Positions 8,473 to 17,173 of a DNA stretch of 36,052 bases are shown here, in pieces; within the stretch, counting starts at the first letter, position 1; each line of letters starts with the position of its first letter. Position numbers and translations under genes: made by a program. Source of the DNA: an uncultured Prevotella sp. (GTDB lineage Bacteria; Bacteroidota; Bacteroidia; Bacteroidales; Bacteroidaceae); assembly GCA_900317685.1 (NCBI GenBank), contig ONHQ01000032.1, positions 1-36,052 of the forward strand, written 5' to 3'. The notes beneath the pieces are model-generated. The model ran no database searches. It was not told the DNA's origin and worked only from the letters and a program-made list of their open reading frames with translations.

Positions 8473-8784
8473 ATGATAAAGTTAGACGAAAACAAGTTAA
8501 ATAAGCTTCAGACCTCATCAGCAAGATTAGATAAAGAGTATGGCCCCAAAGGTTCTCCTTCACGTGAAGCTTTTGAAGCTCGTGCTAAATCTTTCTATTA
8601 TGCAGAAGTGTTGAAGGAACAGCGCAAACAGCAAAAGATGACGCAGCAACAGCTTGCCGACAAAATAGGCAAGAAGCGTGAGTTTATCAGCAACATAGAG
8701 CGTGGCAATAGTGATATGCAGCTGTCAACCTTTCTCTTAATTAGTAATGCACTTGGGCTCAGATATTCTTTAGTTGTTGGTTGA
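8473..8784 (+). CDS. higA: HigA-type antitoxin, XRE helix-turn-helix protein
   Basis: 103 residues. The C-terminal half (about 53-103) is a clear XRE/Cro helix-turn-helix: KMTQQQLADKIGKKREFISN, then IERGNSDMQLSTFLLISNAL. It starts 3 bp after the toxin stop, so the two should be co-translated. In this family the antitoxin neutralises the toxin by binding it and represses the shared promoter. The N-terminal about 50 residues are charged and probably contact the toxin. The stop codon lies 2 bp before the ATG of the glycerate kinase gene. Confidence 0.85.
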   Translation: MIKLDENKLNKLQTSSARLDKEYGPKGSPSREAFEARAKSFYYAEVLKEQRKQQKMTQQQLADKIGKKREFISNIERGNSDMQLSTFLLISNALGLRYSLVVG

Positions 8785-8786
8785 AT

Positions 8787-9851
8787 ATGATATTATTGAT
8801 ATTTGACAGTTTCAAGGGTTGCATGAGCAGCCAGGAGGCAAATGAAGCGTGCGCCAAAGGATTGAGAGCCCAGCATGACGATGTGGAGATAAATCAGATC
8901 GAGGCCAGCGACGGTGGCGAGGGCTTCCTGCGCGCGATGAACCCCGACAAGGTATTGCACTGCCACGTCCACGACGCGATGATGCGATGGACGGATGCTG
9001 ACTTTGGTATCAAGGACGGCAAAGCCATCATCGAGGTGGCACAAGCTGTCGGACTCGGCAAGATAGAACCGGAACTTCGCAATCCGCTGGTCGCCACAAG
9101 CTATGGCGTGGGTGAGCTGATGGTTCACGCCTGGGAAGCGGGCTGCCGCGAGTTTGTCGTGGGACTGGGTGGCTCGGCTACAAGTGATTGTGGTTTGGGC
9201 ATGTTGAAGTGTCTGCGTCATCATGCCCAGCAGCGTTTGCATCAGATGTGGTACGATCCTTTTGACACATCAGTGCTCAGATCCCTCAAGGTGACCTTGG
9301 CTTCTGATGTGACTAATCCGCTGACAGGCCCTGAGGGGGCCGCCCATGTGTTTGCACCACAGAAAGGAGCTGACCCACAGCAAGTGGAGCTGTTGGAGCG
9401 CAGGGCCGTGACCTTCGCCAACATGGCGGCCAAACATCAGGGCTATGACAAAAGTCGGCAGCCAGGTGCAGGGGCTGCTGGCGGACTGGGGTATGCTTTC
9501 ATGCAGTTTATGGACGCACGGATGGAGAGTGGGGCAGAGTTGGTGCTGCAGAGCAACGGCTTCGACGCATTGCTAAAGGAGGCCGATCTAGTCATCACGG
9601 GAGAGGGGGCTTCCGATCAACAGACGCTCATGGGCAAGCTCCCCAGCGTAGTGCTCGATCATGCCCGAAAGGCAGGTGTGCAGGTCGTGCTTGTCAGTGG
9701 GCGCGTAGATAACCGGCAGGCGCTCCTTGATGCCGGCTTTTCCAAAGTAGTGTGCATCAACGACGGACAACCCAGGGACGAGGATCCTCTCGACACGGAG
9801 GTGGCCAGGAGAAGACTGGAAAACGCCGTCGGAAAACTCATTCACTTGTAA
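8787..9851 (+). CDS. glxK: Glycerate kinase (GlxK/GarK family)
   Basis: 354 residues from the ATG at 8787; a TTG at 8781 overlaps the antitoxin stop and is less likely. Family marks are FDSFKGCMSS at the N-terminus, EASDGGEGF, VGLGGSATSDCGLGML (about 127-142), GAGAAGGLGYAF and ITGEGASDQQTLMGK. It phosphorylates D-glycerate with ATP, giving 2-phosphoglycerate in most members of this class. It begins 2 bp after the antitoxin gene and no promoter is seen between, so it seems to depend on the toxin-antitoxin promoter. Two hairpins follow the gene. Confidence 0.9.
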   Translation: MILLIFDSFKGCMSSQEANEACAKGLRAQHDDVEINQIEASDGGEGFLRAMNPDKVLHCHVHDAMMRWTDADFGIKDGKAIIEVAQAVGLGKIEPELRNPLVATSYGVGELMVHAWEAGCREFVVGLGGSATSDCGLGMLKCLRHHAQQRLHQMWYDPFDTSVLRSLKVTLASDVTNPLTGPEGAAHVFAPQKGADPQQVELLERRAVTFANMAAKHQGYDKSRQPGAGAAGGLGYAFMQFMDARMESGAELVLQSNGFDALLKEADLVITGEGASDQQTLMGKLPSVVLDHARKAGVQVVLVSGRVDNRQALLDAGFSKVVCINDGQPRDEDPLDTEVARRRLENAVGKLIHL

Positions 9852-9853
9852 GC

Positions 9854-9886
9854 CACGAAGAGCGCTTCGTGAGAAGGGATTTTTTT
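9854..9886 (+). terminator. Probable terminator after glycerate kinase
   Basis: CACGAAG-AGCG-CTTCGTG (9854-9871) forms a 7-bp hairpin, followed after 8 nt by seven T (9880-9886). The gap to the T-run is longer than usual. Confidence 0.45.
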
Positions 9887-9892
9887 ACCTAA

Positions 9893-9950
9893 CAAAAGAC
9901 CATTCGCTGCGTAGCTTTTTATCATTTGCTACCTGGCGAATGGTCTTTTG
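9893..9950. terminator. Long hairpin between convergent genes
   Basis: CAAAAGACCATTCGC (9893-9907) pairs perfectly with 9936-9950. An inner GTAGC/GCTAC pair (9911-9915 and 9928-9932) extends the stem across a bulge. It lies between the 3' ends of the glycerate kinase gene (plus) and the GH32 gene (minus) and may stop transcription from either side. Confidence 0.5.
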
Positions 9951-9990
9951 CTATAAGATTACAACAGTAATCCCACTGCTTTGTCTCCAC

Positions 9991-10073
9991 GGGAACATAG
10001 GTTCATGCCCATGAGAACATAGGTTCATGCCCATGAGAACATAGGTTTGTGCCCGCGGGAACATAGGTTCATT
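9991..10073. repeat. 22-bp tandem repeat, 3.8 copies
   Basis: The unit G(G/A)GAACATAGGTTCATGCCC plus two bases repeats at 9991-10012, 10013-10034, 10035-10056 and 10057-10073 (partial). The third copy has several changes. The array starts about 30 bp beyond the GH32 stop. No spacers are present, so it is not a CRISPR array. Confidence 0.8.
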
Positions 10074-10103
10074 TATCGGAGTGCATGGTTCTCGTCTTTA
10101 CAG

Positions 10104-11810
10104 TTACATCTTTCGTATCTTTGTCTTGCCGCCTTTGACGCTCAGACGGTTGTAAGGTGACGTCGGAAAGACGAGGTTGGTCAGTGCAAACTTTCCGTCG
10201 GCATCGAAGACCTCAATGCTGCTCTTGTCGATGAAGATCAGCACGCGGTTGACGCGTCCGTGTGTCGGAGCGATGGTCACACTGGGGAAGGCATCGCTGA
10301 AGTCGGCCTGCCCACTCTTCAAGCGGTCGAAGGAGAAGCTCTGCTCACTGGCATTGTAGCGCATGACCACGCGCTCGCCTTTGCCGTTGGACAGTTCGAT
10401 GGTGGCGTTGGGACGCAGACGGCTCACCTCGACCATGCAGGCCTCGCTGATTCCGGCTGCCGGCTTGTTGAAGGCCTTGAGCACCTCGGGCGACGGTTTC
10501 ACGCTGACATAGTCCTCGCCTCCTTCGGTGAAGATGCCCAGGTCACGCGGAACGGAATTGCTCGATCGGTACTGATGGGTGGGAACGACGGCGGCATACT
10601 GCCAGTTGCTCATCCATGCCAGGGCGACGTGACGGCCGTTGGGCGCACCGCTGAACGTGACCGTGGCATAGTGGTCCTTGCCATAGTCCATCCACTTCGT
10701 CACCTCGGGCTTGCTCTCGCAAGTGAACTTATGGCCGTCCCACTGGCCTACGAAATACTGCGTGGCCGAACCACCGAAGGGTCCGCCGGGGTTGATATTG
10801 CAGAAGAGCACCCATTTGCCGTTTGCCATCTCTATCAGGTCGGGGCATTCCCATACACCCTTGTGGCAACCATAGCCTTCACCGAAGCTGCTCTCATATT
10901 TCCAGTTCTTCAAGTCCTTCGATGAGTAGAAGTTCATCTTCTGTCCCGTAGCCATCACGAGGTTCCACTCTTTCGTGGCTTCGTTCCAGATCATCTTCGG
11001 GTCGCGGAAGTCCGGCTCTTTGGCCGTGAGGGTCGGGTTGCCGCTGTATTTGGTGAAGGTCTTGCCACCGTCGTTGCTGTAGGCCAGGCTTTGTGTCTGA
11101 CTTTCGGCTGCCGATGTGTACATGGCCACAATGGCATTCTTGCCAAATCCGGCTGTGTTGCTGCTGTCTACGATGGCTGAACCGCTGAAGATCGTGCCCA
11201 AGTCGTCGGGTTCAATGGGTGTGCCCTCGTATTGCCAATGAACTAAGTCGCGGCTGGTGGCGTGGCCCCATGTCATGTTTTCCCAGGTAGAGCCGTAGAG
11301 ATTGTACTGATAGTAGAGATTCCACACGCCATCCTTATAAAACAATCCGTTGGGGTCGTTCATCCATCCCCACAGAGGAGTATGGTGATAGACGGGTCGG
11401 TAAGCCTCTCGGTTGGTGGTGTCGAAGGTGTCGCTCTCCTTCATCAACTGCCAGCAGCTGTAGTCCTCAATGTTGCCGACCGTACGGTAGTTGCCTTGAA
11501 AGCTAAAGTCGAGGAGTACCTTTCCGTCTTTGCCGAACTTGCTGATGTCAAGAGGCACGAAATAATCGGGCTTACCAGTTGCAAGACGCACCTTAATGTC
11601 TTGCATGGAGTGACTGTCCTTGATGACTTTAATGGTGGTCTCGTTTTCCTTCTCCTCTATAGGCAGCAGGATGTAGCGTTTCTGAGTATTCACACTCATC
11701 ATGGCGTGCTTGTCGGAAAGAATATGGCGTATGAACCACTGATGGCTCTGTGCCAGAAGGCTGCCCGTGCCCATGAGCAGGGCAGCCAAGAGGATTGAGA
11801 ATCTTTTCAT
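10104..11810 (-). CDS. GH32 fructan hydrolase (levanase/inulinase type)
   Basis: 568 residues with a signal peptide (1-21). An N-terminal module of about 110 residues matches the DUF4980 region seen in Bacteroidales GH32 proteins. The five-bladed propeller begins at about 138. The nucleophile is Asp152 in WMNDPNG, the transition-state stabiliser Asp270 in FRDPK, and the acid/base Glu321 in WECPDL. A C-terminal beta sandwich covers about 450-568. The enzyme releases fructose or short fructans; whether it prefers beta-2,6 (levan) or beta-2,1 (inulin) links cannot be read from these motifs. It is the last gene of a susC-susD-GH32 operon, 27 bp after susD. A signal peptide I rather than a lipobox suggests periplasmic or secreted location. 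Confidence 0.95.
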   Translation of the reverse strand: MKRFSILLAALLMGTGSLLAQSHQWFIRHILSDKHAMMSVNTQKRYILLPIEEKENETTIKVIKDSHSMQDIKVRLATGKPDYFVPLDISKFGKDGKVLLDFSFQGNYRTVGNIEDYSCWQLMKESDTFDTTNREAYRPVYHHTPLWGWMNDPNGLFYKDGVWNLYYQYNLYGSTWENMTWGHATSRDLVHWQYEGTPIEPDDLGTIFSGSAIVDSSNTAGFGKNAIVAMYTSAAESQTQSLAYSNDGGKTFTKYSGNPTLTAKEPDFRDPKMIWNEATKEWNLVMATGQKMNFYSSKDLKNWKYESSFGEGYGCHKGVWECPDLIEMANGKWVLFCNINPGGPFGGSATQYFVGQWDGHKFTCESKPEVTKWMDYGKDHYATVTFSGAPNGRHVALAWMSNWQYAAVVPTHQYRSSNSVPRDLGIFTEGGEDYVSVKPSPEVLKAFNKPAAGISEACMVEVSRLRPNATIELSNGKGERVVMRYNASEQSFSFDRLKSGQADFSDAFPSVTIAPTHGRVNRVLIFIDKSSIEVFDADGKFALTNLVFPTSPYNRLSVKGGKTKIRKM

Positions 11811-11837
11811 GTTGGAAACAGATGTGTACTGAATGGT

Positions 11838-13577
11838 TTACTTGTCGTAGCCTTTATTCTGCGTGTACAGTCCGGGGATGTAGTAGAGCTGGTTGTAGGG
11901 AACCGGCCAAAACTCGTTTTTACCCGGCGTGAAGTTCGCGTCCTTGTAGTACTCGGCATAAGGCTGACCGTCGTAGACATCCTTGGCCTCGCTCTTGAAA
12001 TAGTTGTTGAGAGTTTCGGAGGCGATGCCCCAGCGGCGCAGGTCGAAGAAGCGGCTACCCTCCATACCCATCTCCAGTCGGCGCTCCCAGCGCAGGCACT
12101 TGCGGGCTGTCTCCTTGTCCTGGAAGTAAGACTCAGGATAGAGAGCGATGTCGCACTGGTCGGCGGCGTATTCAATATGCTTTTTGATAGAGTTCTTGGC
12201 ACGCTGACGGATGTCGTTGATGATCGTACGGGCTTCTTGCAGACGGCCCAACTCGATGAGAGCCTCGGCGCGCATGAGCATCACGTCGGTGTAGCGCAGC
12301 ACATAGTCGTTCATGTCGAAGGCCTGCCAGGGACGGTTGTAGGACTCGCCCTTGGAACGCTGCGGCACTTCCTTCATCGAGGTATAGTAGCCGTAGGTGT
12401 TCGGCGTGCGGGAGTTGGCCTTGGTGAGCGTGTATTCCGGCTCATACTTGTAGGGGAAGGTCGGCATGCCCACCGTGTGGAAGAGCCGCGGATCCCACTT
12501 CTGTGCTGTCGGCTTGCCATTGACAGGATATTCGTCGCTGTCGTTGTAGTCGGTGAACTCGGGCAGACCGTTGCGGGTCTTATAGGCATTGACGAGGTTC
12601 TGTGAAGGCTTGTGGAAGTCCCATCCGCACGACCAGATGCCCCAGCAGCCGTTGAGCGTGTTGGACCAGTTGGCGCGCCCGTAGCGAGTGTGGTCCTCGG
12701 AGTAGTCACTGGCCTGCACAGCGAAGATGCTCTCCTTGCTGTTCTTGTAGTCTGGCAGGAAGATGTCGCCATAGTCCTCAAGGTAACCATAGTGTGAAAC
12801 CTTGACCACGTCGGTGTAGTCCACTACCTTCTGCATATAGTCCTTGTTGATATGGCCCACGCCGTCGGTAGCCTCGTAGCCGTCGCCCCAGGCCAGGGTG
12901 AGATAGCACTTGGCCAGGTAAGCGGCGGCGGCAATCTTGTTGGCGCGTCCGCCCTCGCTCTGCTTCTCTGGCAGATTATCGTAGGCAAACTTAAAGTCGT
13001 CGATGACTTTGCCGAAGAGCTGTTCGTAGGTGTATTGTGTGTTGGAGGTCTTCTCCGTGGCCTTGTCCTTATAGACCTGCTCGTCAATCCATGGCACCTG
13101 ACGGAACACGGAGATGAGCTTGAAGTAGAAGTGGGCGCGCAGGAAGCGGACCTCAGCTTCGCGCTCTGTCGTTGTCTGCCCCCCAAGCACGTTGTTGCCG
13201 TTCTCCTCCAGGGAGACCAGGGCGCGGTTGCAGCGTGACACGGCACAGAACAGACGGTACCAGAGCTCGTCGAGCTCGCCACGTGTGGAGGTCAGCGAAG
13301 ACCATACCTCGATGTCGTGATAACCTGTGTCACCCGTTCCGCCACCGCCTTTGAGACAGTCGTCGGATGCCAGGTCGCCGTAGGGCCAGAGGTTGAAGGG
13401 ATAGGAATACCAGCAGTCGCCGAGCATGGCATAGGCACTGTTGACCATCTTCTCCGGGTCGGAGAAAGCCTTGTCCTCATCGACTACGGCGGTCGGTGTG
13501 TAGTCCAGAAAATCGTTGCAGCCGGTCAGGCTCAGGGTCATGGCAGCTGCCAAAGCGATGATATATATCTTTTTCAT
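11838..13577 (-). CDS. susD: SusD-like outer-membrane glycan-binding lipoprotein
   Basis: 579 residues. The lipoprotein signal ends LSLTGC with Cys20, followed by NDFLDYTPTAVVDEDKAFSD, the usual start of the mature SusD fold. The N-terminal helical region runs to about 300 and includes YLAKCYLTLAWGD. The C-terminal RagB/SusD part contains DYVLRYTDVMLMRAEALIE and ECLRWERR-like RKCLRWERRLEMGMEGSRFF. It forms the lid that binds glycan over the SusC channel. It lies 37 bp downstream of susC and 27 bp upstream of GH32, so its substrate is most likely a fructan or fructo-oligosaccharide. No separate SusE/F-like binding lipoprotein is present in this locus. Confidence 0.95.
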   Translation of the reverse strand: MKKIYIIALAAAMTLSLTGCNDFLDYTPTAVVDEDKAFSDPEKMVNSAYAMLGDCWYSYPFNLWPYGDLASDDCLKGGGGTGDTGYHDIEVWSSLTSTRGELDELWYRLFCAVSRCNRALVSLEENGNNVLGGQTTTEREAEVRFLRAHFYFKLISVFRQVPWIDEQVYKDKATEKTSNTQYTYEQLFGKVIDDFKFAYDNLPEKQSEGGRANKIAAAAYLAKCYLTLAWGDGYEATDGVGHINKDYMQKVVDYTDVVKVSHYGYLEDYGDIFLPDYKNSKESIFAVQASDYSEDHTRYGRANWSNTLNGCWGIWSCGWDFHKPSQNLVNAYKTRNGLPEFTDYNDSDEYPVNGKPTAQKWDPRLFHTVGMPTFPYKYEPEYTLTKANSRTPNTYGYYTSMKEVPQRSKGESYNRPWQAFDMNDYVLRYTDVMLMRAEALIELGRLQEARTIINDIRQRAKNSIKKHIEYAADQCDIALYPESYFQDKETARKCLRWERRLEMGMEGSRFFDLRRWGIASETLNNYFKSEAKDVYDGQPYAEYYKDANFTPGKNEFWPVPYNQLYYIPGLYTQNKGYDK

Positions 13578-13614
13578 GATGTGATACTTTATTATATATA
13601 TAGATGTGATGGTG

Positions 13615-16600
13615 TTAGAATCCTACTTGCAAACCGAAGGAGACGGAGGAAGAGAGAGGATAGTTCCAGTCGGGGTTCTCAGGATCGGGGCAGGTCAGCG
13701 AGTTGCTCTTGATGGTCAGCAGATTCTGCCCGGAGACATAGACGCGGGCACTGGTCATGTGGAGCTTGCTGAGCAGCGATGCCGGCAGGCGGTAACCCAT
13801 TTGCAGGGTGCGGAGCTTCAGATAAGATCCGTTCTCCACGAAGTAGGAAGAGGCACGGCCCTCGTCCGCGCGGTTCATCGTGCTCAGACGTGGAATCGAC
13901 GAGCTGGTGTTGTTGGTGTTCCAGGCACCGAGCAGCCGGCTGCCCTTGTTCGATCCCGGGTCGGTGATGGCCCAGAAGTCAGTCTGGAACTTTTGGTTGT
14001 TGTACACATCCTGGTCGGCGACGCCCTGCCAGAACATGGTCATGTCGAAGTTTTTATATGTCAGACCGATGTTCAGACCGTAGGAGAAGGCGGGCACCGG
14101 ATTGTAAATCCACGTCTGGTCGTCGCTGGTGATCTTGCCGTCGTGGGTCAGGTCCTTATATTTCAGACCGCCGAGGCGTGCGTTGGGCTGTCCGGAGGCA
14201 TCGACCTCCTCCTGTGTCTGGAAGAGTCCGTCGGCGACATATCCTACGATGGAACCGTAAGGCTTGCGGCTCTGTACGAGGTTCTGCGTCGTCGTGTGGG
14301 CATAAGCGCCTGTCGTTGAGGAGGGCAGATAGGTGACGCGGTTGCGGAAGAAGCTCAGATTGCCGTTGAGGTCGAGGCCGAGGCCGCAGGCCAGCGTCTT
14401 TCTGTAGCCCAGGGCGAACTCCATACCCCAGTTGCGCAGCGAGGGGCCGTTCTGCCACTGGTTGCCGCCCTCACCCGTTGCTCCAAGGTAAGCGGGATTG
14501 ATGAGCATGTCCTTCACGTTCTTGATATAGGCGTCAACAGAACCGTAGAGTGAGTTGCCGAGCGTGGTGAAGTCCAGACCTACGTTGTACTGCGTGGCGG
14601 ATTCCCACTTGAGGTCGGGGTTGGCCAGCTGTGTGGCACGGTAGCCGGAGGGGAAGGTGCCGGAGCCTTGCAGGGCGAGGTCATAGGCGGTGGAGGTGAC
14701 GCGGTCGAGACCGTAGTCTACGACATAGAGGCCGAACTGCGCGTTGTTGTCGATGGCCTGGTTACCGGTCTGTCCCCAAGAGAGACGGAGCTTGGCGTCG
14801 TTGAGCCAGTTGTAGTGGAGCAGCTGAGAGAAGCGGAAGCCGAGGGAGGCAGCGGGGAAGGTACCCCAGCGGCTGTTCTTACCGAAGCGGGAGGATCCGT
14901 CCTCGCGGATGGTGAACGATGCCAACAGCAGGTCTTGCCAGTTATAGTCGATCTTGCCGAAGAAGGAAGCCAGGCGATAACCGAACTTGGCTCCGCTGTT
15001 GTTCATCGTGCCGGTGGCAGCGTTGGGCCACATATAGTCCACGTCTTCCAGGGCATAACCCTCGGAGTAGGCCGAGAAGTCGATGATGCTCTGCTTCGAG
15101 AGCTCGCTGCCCAACAGCATGTTGAAGCGGTGGTCGCCGGGGAGCGTGAAGAGATAGTTGGCGGTGTTGGACCATACCCAGTTGGTCTCGTTGTTGTTGG
15201 AGAGCGTCGTCTTGGCGATGTTGTTGCGGACCACGTCCGACTGGTAGGTGTGGGTCAGCGCATTAATGAACGATGTCTTGTAGTCAATACCGAAGTTGGA
15301 CTTCAGCGTTAGGCCTTTGATAGGCTTCAGCTCTACGTAGGCGTTGCCGAAGATTCTCCAGTAGTCGAGATGGTTGTCGCGGTTGTCATACTGCTCACGG
15401 GCCGGGTTCTCACGGTCGGACATGGAACCGACCGGTCCGGCGAAGGTCTTTCCGTCTTTCTCATATACCGGTACGACGGGCGGCATCTTCAGCGCGTTCT
15501 CCATCGGAGCGCAGTCCACCTGTGTAGAATAGGTGACGGTGAGGTTCTCGCCCACGGTGACCATCTTGTTGAGATTCCAGGAGGTGTTCAGCCGGGCGGC
15601 GATGTTCTGGAAGCTGGTGTATTTCAGGATTCCGTCCACATCCTTGTATCCCAAGGAGAACATGGCACTGTGCTTGTCGTTGGCGTGAGAGAGCGAGAGG
15701 TCATAGTTCTGCGAGAAACCAGTGTGGGAGATGGCGTCCACCCAGTCAGTGTCAGAGAAGGGCATGGTCTGCCGCTCGTTGATATATCCGTTGTAGCGTC
15801 CGGCGGCCGTATAGGAAACGGTCTTGCCGGTTGCCGGGTCGTAGGCGGTGACCGGAATGCCGTTGGCGGCCTTGAGGTCCACGCCGTAGTTGCTGGCATA
15901 GGCCACGGGGTCCAGTCCGTCGTTGAGGGCGGCCTGTGCCATGGCGGTGAGATAGCTGCCGGTGTTCAACAGCTTCATCTTCGACTGGCTGGTATAGAAC
16001 TGTGCGGTGAGGTTGGTCGAGAAGTCGATGGCGATCTTGTCGCCTTTCTTTCCCTTCTTCGTCGTGATGATGATCACACCATTGGATGCACGTGAGCCGT
16101 AGATGCTGGCTGAGGCTGCGTCCTTGAGCACCTGCATGCTCTCGATGTCGTTCATGTTGAGTGAGTTCAAAGCCATGTTGGTCGGCACGCCGTCAACGAT
16201 GAACAATGGGTCCTGCGAGGAGTTGAACGAACCGATACCACGGATGCGTACCGTTCCCGTGCCGATAGGCGAGCCGTTTGTGGTGACGGTCATGCCCGGC
16301 ACCTTACCTTGCAGGGAGCGCATGGGGTCGGGATCAGGAGATGTCTGCAGGTCCTTTGTGTTCACCACAGCCACCGAACCGGTCAGGTCGGCCTTGCGCT
16401 GAACAGTGTAACCCGTGACGACAACCTCGTTGAGCTCTTTGGCATTCTCCTTCAGCTCAATGGTCATGTTGCTGCCGGCTTTCAGTTCCTGCGTAGCATA
16501 ACCTATATAGGAGACGACCAGTGGGGAACCTTGTGGCGCCTTGAACGAGAAGTGGCCGTCGAGATCGGTGACGGCACCGTTGGATGTACCTTTCTGGATG

Positions 16601-16731
16601 ACGGACACACCGATGATGGGCTCACCAGTAGCATCCTTGACTGTACCGCTGACGATGATGTCTTGTGCCCAAGCCGACACACTGACTGTTGCCAACGTCA
16701 TGCCGAGCAACGCTCTTCTGAAGTGTTTCAT
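13615..16731 (-). CDS. susC: SusC-like TonB-dependent glycan importer
   Basis: 1038 residues, the normal length for SusC. A signal peptide (1-23, ending AWAQ) is followed by a carboxypeptidase-regulatory-like domain (about 27-113, VSGTVKDATGEPIIGVSV). The SusC signature and TonB-box region follows at LNEVVVTGYTVQRKADLTGS. The plug holds VRIRGIGSFNSSQDPLFIVDG and VLKDAASASIYGSRASNGVI. The barrel ends in SVSFGLQVGF with terminal Phe. It imports oligosaccharides across the outer membrane with the SusD lipoprotein encoded next. It is the first gene of the operon, with a -7 box at 16782-16789 and a motif at 16845-16859 shared with the permease operon. The GH32 gene in the operon points to fructan as substrate. 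Confidence 0.96.
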   Translation of the reverse strand: MKHFRRALLGMTLATVSVSAWAQDIIVSGTVKDATGEPIIGVSVIQKGTSNGAVTDLDGHFSFKAPQGSPLVVSYIGYATQELKAGSNMTIELKENAKELNEVVVTGYTVQRKADLTGSVAVVNTKDLQTSPDPDPMRSLQGKVPGMTVTTNGSPIGTGTVRIRGIGSFNSSQDPLFIVDGVPTNMALNSLNMNDIESMQVLKDAASASIYGSRASNGVIIITTKKGKKGDKIAIDFSTNLTAQFYTSQSKMKLLNTGSYLTAMAQAALNDGLDPVAYASNYGVDLKAANGIPVTAYDPATGKTVSYTAAGRYNGYINERQTMPFSDTDWVDAISHTGFSQNYDLSLSHANDKHSAMFSLGYKDVDGILKYTSFQNIAARLNTSWNLNKMVTVGENLTVTYSTQVDCAPMENALKMPPVVPVYEKDGKTFAGPVGSMSDRENPAREQYDNRDNHLDYWRIFGNAYVELKPIKGLTLKSNFGIDYKTSFINALTHTYQSDVVRNNIAKTTLSNNNETNWVWSNTANYLFTLPGDHRFNMLLGSELSKQSIIDFSAYSEGYALEDVDYMWPNAATGTMNNSGAKFGYRLASFFGKIDYNWQDLLLASFTIREDGSSRFGKNSRWGTFPAASLGFRFSQLLHYNWLNDAKLRLSWGQTGNQAIDNNAQFGLYVVDYGLDRVTSTAYDLALQGSGTFPSGYRATQLANPDLKWESATQYNVGLDFTTLGNSLYGSVDAYIKNVKDMLINPAYLGATGEGGNQWQNGPSLRNWGMEFALGYRKTLACGLGLDLNGNLSFFRNRVTYLPSSTTGAYAHTTTQNLVQSRKPYGSIVGYVADGLFQTQEEVDASGQPNARLGGLKYKDLTHDGKITSDDQTWIYNPVPAFSYGLNIGLTYKNFDMTMFWQGVADQDVYNNQKFQTDFWAITDPGSNKGSRLLGAWNTNNTSSSIPRLSTMNRADEGRASSYFVENGSYLKLRTLQMGYRLPASLLSKLHMTSARVYVSGQNLLTIKSNSLTCPDPENPDWNYPLSSSVSFGLQVGF

Positions 16732-16781
16732 GTGATTGAATTTTAGTTATTAATCCGTAGAGGATGATTTGATTTCGGTTG

Positions 16782-16810
16782 CAAAGTTATGGAATATTGA
16801 TATAAGTCAA
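16782..16810 (-). promoter_or_regulatory. Promoter of the susC-susD-GH32 operon
   Basis: On the minus strand TAACTTTG (16782-16789) fits the -7 box. A weak -33 TTG (16808-16810) stands 18 bp upstream. The start codon is about 50 bp downstream. A weak -33 is usual for promoters that need an activator. Confidence 0.6.
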
Positions 16811-16844
16811 TTCAACGATCTGTTCAGAGGATGAAACATTTGAT

Positions 16845-16859
16845 ACATGTAACAATATT
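16845..16859. promoter_or_regulatory. Candidate regulator site upstream of susC
   Basis: ACATGTAACAATATT on the plus strand matches 14 of 15 bases of the sequence at 19388-19402 upstream of the permease operon, in the same orientation. Each site lies exactly 55 bp from the -7 box of its operon. The likely binding protein is the hybrid regulator at 19447-21675 (inference). A second shared string, ATGAAACA(T/A)TTG, lies nearby at 16831-16842 and 19411-19422, but at different spacing. Confidence 0.5.
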
Positions 16860-17000
16860 CAATGTATTGGTTTAAAATATAAAATGCTTATTAGTCAAAG
16901 CTCTTAATATTGAATATGAATGTTTGAATCGTGATGTATAAACCCGCAAAGTAGCCGCCGGTATGAGTGCAGTGTGGGTATAGTGAAATGAAATACAAAA

Positions 17001-17037
17001 GCCCCGATACATCTTATATAATAAGGTGTACTGGGGC
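17001..17037 (-). terminator. Terminator after the fructokinase gene
   Basis: A 17-bp stem with three mismatches (GCCCC...GGGGC at the base, 3-nt loop) is followed on the minus strand by TTTTGTATTT. It lies 137 bp beyond the fructokinase stop and upstream of the susC promoter, separating the two operons. The rest of the 442-bp gap (16732-17173) is AT-rich and holds only the susC promoter and the putative operator. Confidence 0.6.
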
Positions 17038-17173
17038 AACTTGTTTTATCTCTCTGTTGTGAGAAGAGTAGTGATATGATGGATTAGGATCGGATATGTA
17101 TTGAGAGCCTTTTCTTTGTCGAGCATGTTCTATGGCTTTAGGCAAAGCAAAAGTCCCCGAAAGAATGTTGACC

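Noticed and set aside
8781-8786. TTG start for glycerate kinase
   Set aside because: It overlaps the antitoxin stop codon; the ATG at 8787 begins exactly at the conserved N-terminus.
9991-10073. Possible CRISPR array
   Set aside because: Units are contiguous 22-mers without spacers, and no cas gene is in the window. The same holds for 35840-35938.
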